Source of the DNA: Strongylocentrotus droebachiensis
Taxonomy: Eukaryota > Echinodermata > Echinoidea > Camarodonta > Strongylocentrotidae
Reading direction: 5' to 3'
Assembly: GCA_035222895.1 (NCBI GenBank)
Contig: JAVYIG010007883.1
Span: 1 to 64,000 of the forward strand
Length of the DNA stretch: 64,000 nucleotides
In this document: positions 57,345 through 64,000 of the stretch, piece after piece
How the letters are laid out: each line of letters opens with the position of its first letter
How positions within the stretch are numbered: the first letter of the stretch is position 1
Position numbers and translations under genes: made by a program
The notes under the pieces: model-generated
Seen by the model: only the letters and a program-made list of their open reading frames with translations
What the model was told of the DNA's origin: nothing
Databases searched by the model: none

Positions 57345-60300
57345 TTTATGAATGATAAGGGCAGACTTTGCCCCCTTCTAATTATTTGCTTTGCCATAAT
57401 TCAGAAATGACGAGGAAGATAAGAATACCTTTTGTGTGGCATGATTTCTGCATTCACCCGGTTGATCATCTCGGACATGGACATACATGGCACTTCATGA
57501 ACAAATGAAAATGACATTAGACTATAATAAATTGTTTGCATCACTTTTAAACAATTTTATTGATAGAAAAAGTAAAACATGATTTTAGAAGTGAATATGA
57601 TTACAAATTCAAAGAAAACTCACAGGAACTACATCTACAGACTATCGATGAACAACACTTAGCTTTGGTCTTGATTTCTAGCTTTAACATGGAGAGAACA
57701 AATGAATACATGTACTATATTTTATCTATATCTAGCTATCTGCTGTTTAAACATTTAATGTTATTCAGGTGAAAACGTTCACATAACAACAAGGTAGTAA
57801 GGCCATGTACTCGTATTTCAGGGTTATACATGTAATATACAGTAAAAGAAGGCTATGGCACACATGGACCCAATATTTCACAAACTTCTTTTCTAAATGT
57901 CAATAGGGGTGGGTCATCAGTGAGTTGATATTCAACTGAAAAACTAAAACAAATAACAGGCAAAATATTAACATAGGATTAGGAAGAGATATCTTAACTA
58001 CTTGTTTTCAAACTGGATTTGTAATCATTGTGCATTGAATACACTTTCACAATTTGTAAAACACTTATAACCAACTACATGTACATGTACAGGTACAAAG
58101 TCTGCATAAAATTACACAATCACATAGGTATTTGTAATCTTTGGTTATAAATCGATAGCTACCATTTTCATGCAGGGACTTGAATCATCTTGAAACTATA
58201 TTTTCTCTTTTTAACATGTATTGCGCTTACAAAATGTTTTAACATAAATATTTCAGTCATACTGAAAGTATGTAAGCAAAAAATTAAACATAAAACACTG
58301 TCAGAGCAAAATAATTTAGGGGGGGGGGAGAAGAAAATCATCAGCATACTAGGAAAGGTTGTTAAAGGTCTTTAAGCATTTCTACAATTCAAGTTTGAGT
58401 ATTAATACATGTATATCTTGTTACTACGTTAATATATTTGACATTGGTATCATTGAAAAGCCTGTTTATTCCCCTTTACAATGATGCCCAATTTGTCATG
58501 ATTTTGTAATCATGGAATGTGCAGTACACCTGAAAATGGGGACTAAATGGGGACTAAATGGGCAATAAATGGGCTTTTCAATGTGCTAGCACTATAAAGT
58601 AAAATATCATGACTGTAAATCCCATCCAAGTTGTTATCTGGCCTCATGATTTGCTGTTTCTCTTACAATTTTTGTATATTTGCGTTAATAATATACTGCA
58701 CCATTCTGTTGATGTTTTGTGAGATTGGAGTAAATAATTTGGAAGACTGATAGTAATTCATGCATCCAACTGACGTGGATGAACTTTGTACATAGAGTCC
58801 CCTATTCACAAACAATGCATTCTCGTACATGTAGAGTGTAGCATAAGTTCACATTTAAGCACTTGATCGGTGAAGCAAGTGAAATGAATAAACCGAAACA
58901 ATCATTGTCACCTGCAATTGTGTGGTAAACAGCTCTAGGTCAAATTAACAAATTTACTACGCAAATTTAAATCTCAGTGTTGTAACAATAACACTGGATT
59001 TTTTACTAGCAATGACATAAATGAATGTGCTCTATATGAGGAACTGTACCCCAAAAATGTAAATGACAGTATGCATACTTACATTTCTCTCTTTAAATCA
59101 AAGTTACAGCTTCTTGAACAAATAATCAAGTTTGCAAAGTTAGGTCATTTAAGTAACAAAGAAGAGAAGAATTTTATTATTGAATGAGTAACTTGTACTG
59201 TTTCATATTCTACATATGGACAATTTCATATAACACCTTCAACAACAAATTGCACACTTACTGTAAGTTTTCTATCATCATTTAATACAGTAGTCTAAAT
59301 TTAGTCTAAAAGGCCAAATCCTTGTTGAAAGAATGAAAATGGCCTGCACACCTTCCAAATTACTACTAGTATTCCATTTATGTATATTTTTCTCCACTCC
59401 ACGACATACTCACTGCAACTTCTGCAAGCTTGCCAGTTTCAAATGAAATATGGTACAAAAAAACAGTTGGAAACACATTTTGCTACTGTTCTTTCACATG
59501 AAGTGTACCGTGTAGTAGAACTACATGTATATGTAGAAGGCACACATCAATAATCTCTCCCTGGGAAAAGATATGAAATACGAGAATAGAAAACATATGT
59601 AGCTGGTATTGTTTAAAAGATCTCTGTATAATTTGTACCATAAATGGATACTAAATTAGTACATTATACATCAGATTAAAAATGCATAAGCATAGACCTC
59701 TAATTCATATTTGACTGTACACAGAACATACATGGATGTACCATGAAATACAACCTTAATGCCCAATAGTATCACTTCATATTCATTCTGTGCATGTATG
59801 ATAGATCGTATAAAAGAGGTGGGTACATGTACATCATTTTAAAAGAGCAAGGAATTGCATTCAAAAGAGCTTATATTTTCATGGTTTTTGCTAACATGCT
59901 GATGGCTGACTTTGTACAGTATTTGTGGAAATAGGGAGACTTTTGTGATTGCGTACTAAGTTGGCCAAATTATATATACAGCCCATATATGATATTGTAC
60001 AAGCTTTTAGTACGCATGAGTGTGTCATATTTTGTGGGTGAAAAATGTTCTTAAAAGTATGCAAAATGGAGGGTCCTTTTCGACTCCGATAACAAATCAT
60101 GATAGTGTGTTAGACCTGAGAATATGAATTGAGACCACCACGCCTTAAGGAATGAAATGTAATTGATCTGTGTAACAGAAAGTACATGGCGTTAAAAATA
60201 CTAAATGTTCATCTGAGGTACAAAATGTTTCATCTAAACATCAGGCAGCATTTCTTGTTCGAAAATAAAGATTTCTCACTTTCAAATACTACATGATCTA

Positions 60301-61449
60301 TATCCCCACCCTCCCATTAAAAAACTATAATTTCTATTTCCTAGTTGGCAACATTAACTACAAACACTACTTGATGAAAACAAAGTGACGTTATATGGCA
60401 CTTCAATGGAATTCAATATACATATAATGCAATGAAAACAAAATCAACAAGCAATTAAGACCTACAATGTGTAATTGTGTATTCAAAGGAAACACCATTG
60501 GCAAAAGCTATGATGGAATGTAAAACAAAAAAGTTGTAATTTAATACAAACACAGAGTTGTCATAAAGACTACCTACTATAAAAAAAAAAAGGGATTATC
60601 CCGTTTAGAGCTGTTTGAAAGACTCAAGCTGCACTGTATCATAACTAGGCATTAAAGACCCCGTCGGAAGTGAAAAATTAAAAAGATGAGATAACATATC
60701 AACGGAAAACTCAAAAGCCATAGATTATTGATTATAGGATATTTTAGTCTGTCAGAGGAGTAACAGCTCTCTGAAAAATGGAAATCAAAAGCTTTGACAA
60801 TCGGAAGTTATCAAACTTAAAACTCGCTATCAACTTAATGACATCACCTTATGTGGAGTACACATAACCTCAATGACTTTGTGTTGATAAAACACTTAAA
60901 CACGTCTCATCACCCCAGCTATATGTACAGTATATAGGCGAGCCAATTGTGTCCACACATTTTCTGATGTCACAGTATTAACTGCAGTCAATTTGACCCC
61001 TTTTGACCTGTAATTTGGAGAGGTGCGGAAAATGAGGTTTTAATTTGCTTTTGTGCAATACTGAAATGGAAAATATTATTAATTCCCTTTGTATTTGTAT
61101 TCTATGTTCATTCAGCTTTCTATTGATATAAAGTTGTATTTTCATCGGATAGGGTCTTTAAATGACAAGTGTGAGGAAAGCTCATCCACATTATGAATAT
61201 ACTTATTATTTGTTACCGTATACTTATTGTATAGTTTTAGTCACTTTTGTTTTATATAATGTAGAATGAAAATATTTAAAGAAATTAACACATTACTTTA
61301 ACTGTACCTGGTCTAGCATTACTACAATCTACTATACTGAATGTGAAGAACAAAATTTAACCAGGAATGGAAGAGAAAGTGTCACTACAAACTGCGTACA
61401 CTTAACCCATAACTATCCCTAAGGCCATGCCAATATTTAATAATCAGGA
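57345..61449. other. Gene-free stretch, possibly METTL7A-like 3' UTR in part
   Basis: No ORF has a domain. A minus-strand AATAAA lies near 57552-57560 (plus CAATTTTATTGATAG), and it could end a very long 3' UTR of the minus-strand gene; this is only a suggestion. TACATGTAC palindromes recur (58077-58091, 59824-59832). Confidence 0.45.
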
Positions 61450-61686
61450 CTACTTCACTGCAAATCCAAACACGTGGGACCTGAACAAACGCGGACACTT
61501 GGCTATATCCACCTTGGTGTATTGAACCTTGCTAAACCCGGCCCGGTCTACGGACACATAGAAGGTATTGTTGACTCGGCAATGGGCAAGGGTAAGGAAT
61601 ACGGGGACCATCATCCTCTGCATGAAGTGCGTCCAGCTGTTCTTGTTGTGCGTCTCTACGTGCTCCACAAAGTAGAATCGTCCTCC
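61450..61686 (-). CDS. METTL7A-like: METTL7A-like exon 2: C-terminal half
   Basis: The acceptor (minus strand GTATCTTTCAG) precedes GGRFYFVEHV, which continues the RILKP-GG motif split by the intron. It encodes 78 residues with NSWTHFMQRMMVPVF, an AGFSKVQY stretch and the terminal HVFGFAVK, and stops with TAG at 61452-61450. All are typical of the METTL7 C-terminal half. No frame breaks. Confidence 0.93.
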   Translation of the reverse strand, partial: GGRFYFVEHVETHNKNSWTHFMQRMMVPVFLTLAHCRVNNTFYVSVDRAGFSKVQYTKVDIAKCPRLFRSHVFGFAVK

Positions 61687-63073
61687 CTGAAAGATACACA
61701 AAATATCAAATCTTATCAAGGTATATGTATACACAAACATGATCTCCAGACATGTTGGATGTCTGGACTTATCTTTTTCAAACAGCAAACAGGGGGGGGG
61801 GGGGGGGGAGGGCCAAGTTTAACATTTTTCAATAATTTATATTACATACAAATAGGTCTAGATCTAGTCTAGGTGATTGACACTGCTGTATCCATTACAA
61901 ATTTTCAAACCATATGAACTGCAAAAACATCAGTTTTCAAACAAGCTGGTTTGATTTGGGCCTTAGCTCTCCAAGACCATACTGGGGCAGGGAAAACTTA
62001 AGTGAGGGGGGGGGGGGGGGGGGCTGCAAAATCATCAAAATATAGTATGATAGGAGGTTGGTTGTCCAGACAGTCAGACACTGAAGAAGCATAAACATGA
62101 CGAAGCCTTCTGTTTTGCCTTCAAAAGTTCAGTCACATTTATATTTGTATTTATAGACCCCTATTTGTATTTCTATACAAAATATACATAAAATAGCACT
62201 AACCAAGTAACCATCACAAATATTTGATCTTCATAATTAATATTTTCCAACTTGAGTCTTAGAAAATAGATTAGAAGATTTATGAAATATTGCTTGTTCT
62301 TCAAAAATTACCGTTTTAAATCAACTGTCTGGACACACAATCATAATGTCTTGGTATACGGTTATCGTCTGTTGGTATACCGTATACCAACAGACGATAA
62401 CATAACATCCATTGTATGCTGTCTTGCCTGTCTAAAAGAAAGCATAGGTATAATACCAGTCACATAATCATTTAACATTCCCCATCAAATCACTGGTCCC
62501 TAGTGATCCCTGACAAGTGCTCTGCAAGTCGCAAGGAAGCACGCCGGTACTTACGGGTTTGAGAATTCGGTGGATCTCGCCGACCACAGCATCAATGTCA
62601 TCCACCGAACACATTGTGAGAGTACTAACAACGGCATCCTGACTTGAATCCTCGACATGTCCTTTTAAGTCTTCGGCTCCCATGGCCAAGAACTTTGTAA
62701 TCTCCAGTGATGGATGTTTGGCAGCATTCTTGACGGCACCCTCCTCGAATCTTGAGTTCGGCTCGACGACAAGAAGGGATGTATTAGCTGGATACAAGGC
62801 GAAATTGGCCCCGGGGCCGCAGCCGATCTCCAATGCGAAAAACCGCTGGTTGCTGTCCTTGCGCGTGGCTGACAAGTCGGAGAAGAGTTTGTTTTTCTGC
62901 TCTTTGATTGCCAGATGGTGCTTTTTAGTCAATATCGGAAGAATTGCAGCAAACGCAATAGGATGGAGCTTCTGAAAGATATAATACAGAATCCTCAAGA
63001 CAATGAATACTCCAGCCAAGGGGACGATATAACGCTGGAAATAGTCGGACATTTTGGCATCGACGACGGCCAT
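61450..63073 (-). CDS. METTL7A-like: METTL7A/TMT1A-like membrane-anchored methyltransferase (gene-level entry, two exons)
   Basis: On the minus strand, 62555-63073 joins 61450-61686 in phase 0 to give 251 residues, close to the about 244 of the vertebrate family. The product is a class I SAM-dependent methyltransferase anchored by its N-terminus in ER and lipid-droplet membranes; vertebrate members methylate thiols. Residues about 15-35 form the hydrophobic anchor. Motif I is LEIGCGPGANF (81-91), followed by the acidic-end strand VVEPN (102-106), a GAED motif (132-135), TLTMCSV (151-157), the RILKPGG junction (169-175) and FYFVEHV (177-183). The protein ends GFAVK, like the GYAVK of METTL7A. 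The start was chosen at the ATG in AACATGGCC (63073); in-frame ATGs also exist at 63223, 63184, 63166 and 63052. It is convergent with the sialyltransferase gene. Family assignment is firm; the substrate is not known. Confidence 0.93.
61687..62554 (-). other. Intron of the METTL7A-like gene
   Basis: 868-base GT-AG intron. It contains two long G runs (61793-61809 and 62006-62023), AT-rich DNA and a perfect 20-bp-arm palindrome at 62361-62401. No further exon is seen. Confidence 0.85.
62361..62401. repeat. Perfect palindrome, 20-bp arms
   Basis: GTTATCGTCTGTTGGTATAC, one C, then its exact reverse complement. It is inside the METTL7A-like intron. Confidence 0.97.
62555..63073 (-). CDS. METTL7A-like: METTL7A-like exon 1: membrane anchor and SAM-binding half
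   Basis: Encodes residues 1-173. It begins MAVVDAKMSDYF, then the membrane segment IVPLAGVFIVLRILYYIF, a basic linker and the Rossmann half with LEIGCGPG. It ends at CTCAAACCC before a GTAAGT donor (plus-strand ACTTAC at 62549-62554). The upstream frame stays open to an ATG at 63223 and would add 50 residues including a second hydrophobic stretch. The favourable context at 63073 and the length of family members argue for the shorter form. NTS at 97-99 is a sequon but would face the cytosol in the family's topology. Confidence 0.92.
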
Positions 63074-63579
63074 GTTGCTGATAAATGATGCTAGTGGAGA
63101 CGCTAGCCCAGGCCACGCCCACAACGCTACGCTATGTTGTTCCAGGCACTTCTGCGTACCTTTCATTCTCAATAAAAACAACATACATGAAATACATACC
63201 AGAGTAATACCAATAAAAATCAATACAGTACAATAAGAACAAAAACAAATTATGAGAATGAGGGGTTAACAAAAGAGAACAAATAGCCTATAAACGTGCA
63301 AGCCTAGCCTAGCCTAGAACGAATTCCACTGAGACTAATTCGGCTCACGGTCAAAACAAATAAACTTTGTAACACGACGAAATTAATTACAGGGTCACCA
63401 TTTGTCGCAGTCCATCACAAATGTTTAGTTTATGATGTATGTACTATAACTGGTGATCAAAATTAAACGAAATAGGAATGAAAAGGGGATGATGGGGGGG
63501 GGGGGGTAACCTGCCGCACCCCATATTTCTATAGTGAAACTATTATGGCATAATTCTGTTCAGTATTCCCCGACTTATT
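63074..63579 (-). other. 5' flank of the METTL7A-like gene
   Basis: Upstream in-frame ATGs lie at 63223, 63184 and 63166. TAGCCTAGCC repeats are at 63302-63316 and a G run at 63495-63506. No TATA box can be assigned. Confidence 0.45.
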
Positions 63580-64000
63580 CATAGGGCATGGGGAAGCTGA
63601 GGGGCGGCAATCCGGAGAGATCCCAGGGAAGGGCCCGTGCCCAGTGGCGGATCCAGGGGTGGCCGAAACGGCCCCCCCCCCCCATTGGCGGCGCAAAAAA
63701 AGGAAGGAAAAAAAGAGGAAGAAGAATTAAAGAGAAAAAAAGAAAGGAGAAGAGAAAAGAAAAGAGAAGAGAAAAGAAACAGAGAGAGAGAGAGAGATAT
63801 AAAAAAGGAGAAAAGAAAAAAGCCCCCCCCCCCCCGTCCCTCCTACTCCGGGGTCGGAGTAGCCTCTTGTCGATGCTTCGCTCGTCAGAATTTAGAGACT
63901 CCAACAGCGCGAGGGCATCGACAAGAGGCTAGGGTCGGAGGCTTCGAATTTGTGTTCCCAAAATCGCCGATAAAGCCTTACTTTTCACGCAACAAAGTCC
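63580..64000. repeat. Dispersed repeat with GTGGCGGATCCAGG start, purine tract and inverted repeats
   Basis: CCCAGTGGCGGATCCAGGGG followed by a C run and GGCGGCGCAAAAAAAGG is the look of a common non-autonomous repeat. Then come an AG-rich tract (63698-63820), a second C run, a hairpin CTACTCCG-GGGT-CGGAGTAG (63843-63862) and a 17-bp inverted repeat (63860-63876 / 63915-63931). ORFs on both strands here are artefacts of composition. Confidence 0.6.

Noticed and set aside
61474..61872. Plus-strand ORF over the methyltransferase exon 2
   Set aside because: Shadow of the METTL7A-like exon that runs into a G run; the same holds for 62682-62975.

Overview
The window is AT-rich nuclear DNA from an animal: GT-AG introns of 0.9 to more than 9 kb, dense non-autonomous transposons, tRNA-derived SINEs and non-LTR retrotransposon debris. 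There is nothing prokaryotic in it (no operons, no CRISPR). The SINE tails, the foldback elements and the scattered TACATGTACATGTA palindromes fit a marine invertebrate deuterostome, most likely an echinoderm such as a sea urchin. That assignment is inference from style, not a database match.

Two protein-coding genes are well supported. (1) A plus-strand sialyltransferase of the GalNAc alpha-2,6 (ST6GALNAC5/6-like) branch has four recognised coding exons: 26116-26481, 36346-36767, 43648-43755 and 47924-48248. They join in frame into 406 residues with the membrane anchor, a Pro-rich and helical stem, and sialyl motifs L, S, III and VS. The initiator codon lies in an upstream exon; two phase-compatible candidates are at 13358-13456 and 20749-20772. 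(2) A minus-strand METTL7A/TMT1A-like membrane-anchored methyltransferase has two exons, 62555-63073 and 61450-61686, giving about 251 residues. The two genes are convergent and separated by about 13 kb of non-coding DNA. No functional link between them is evident.

Layout. 1-10.4 kb: two nearly full-length copies (91-1768, 8659-10358) of a foldback transposon with 8-bp target duplications, a 5'-truncated LINE (about 2225-3393), a CT-rich microsatellite and a tRNA-Met-like SINE. 10.4-13.3 kb: a small TIR element and the first of three elements sharing a reverse-transcriptase-derived core. 13.4-48.2 kb: the sialyltransferase gene, with introns packed with MITEs. These are two TTAA-flanked families (five copies), a TAGGCCTG-ended family (four copies), two more RT-core elements, a 1.1-kb TIR element full of TACGC/CGAGC words, palindromic elements and a six-unit hairpin satellite. 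48.2-61.4 kb: gene-free, AT-rich, with foldback elements and degenerate tandem repeats. 61.4-64 kb: the methyltransferase, then repeat-rich DNA.

The most unusual observation is one RT-derived cargo inside three elements whose ends differ.
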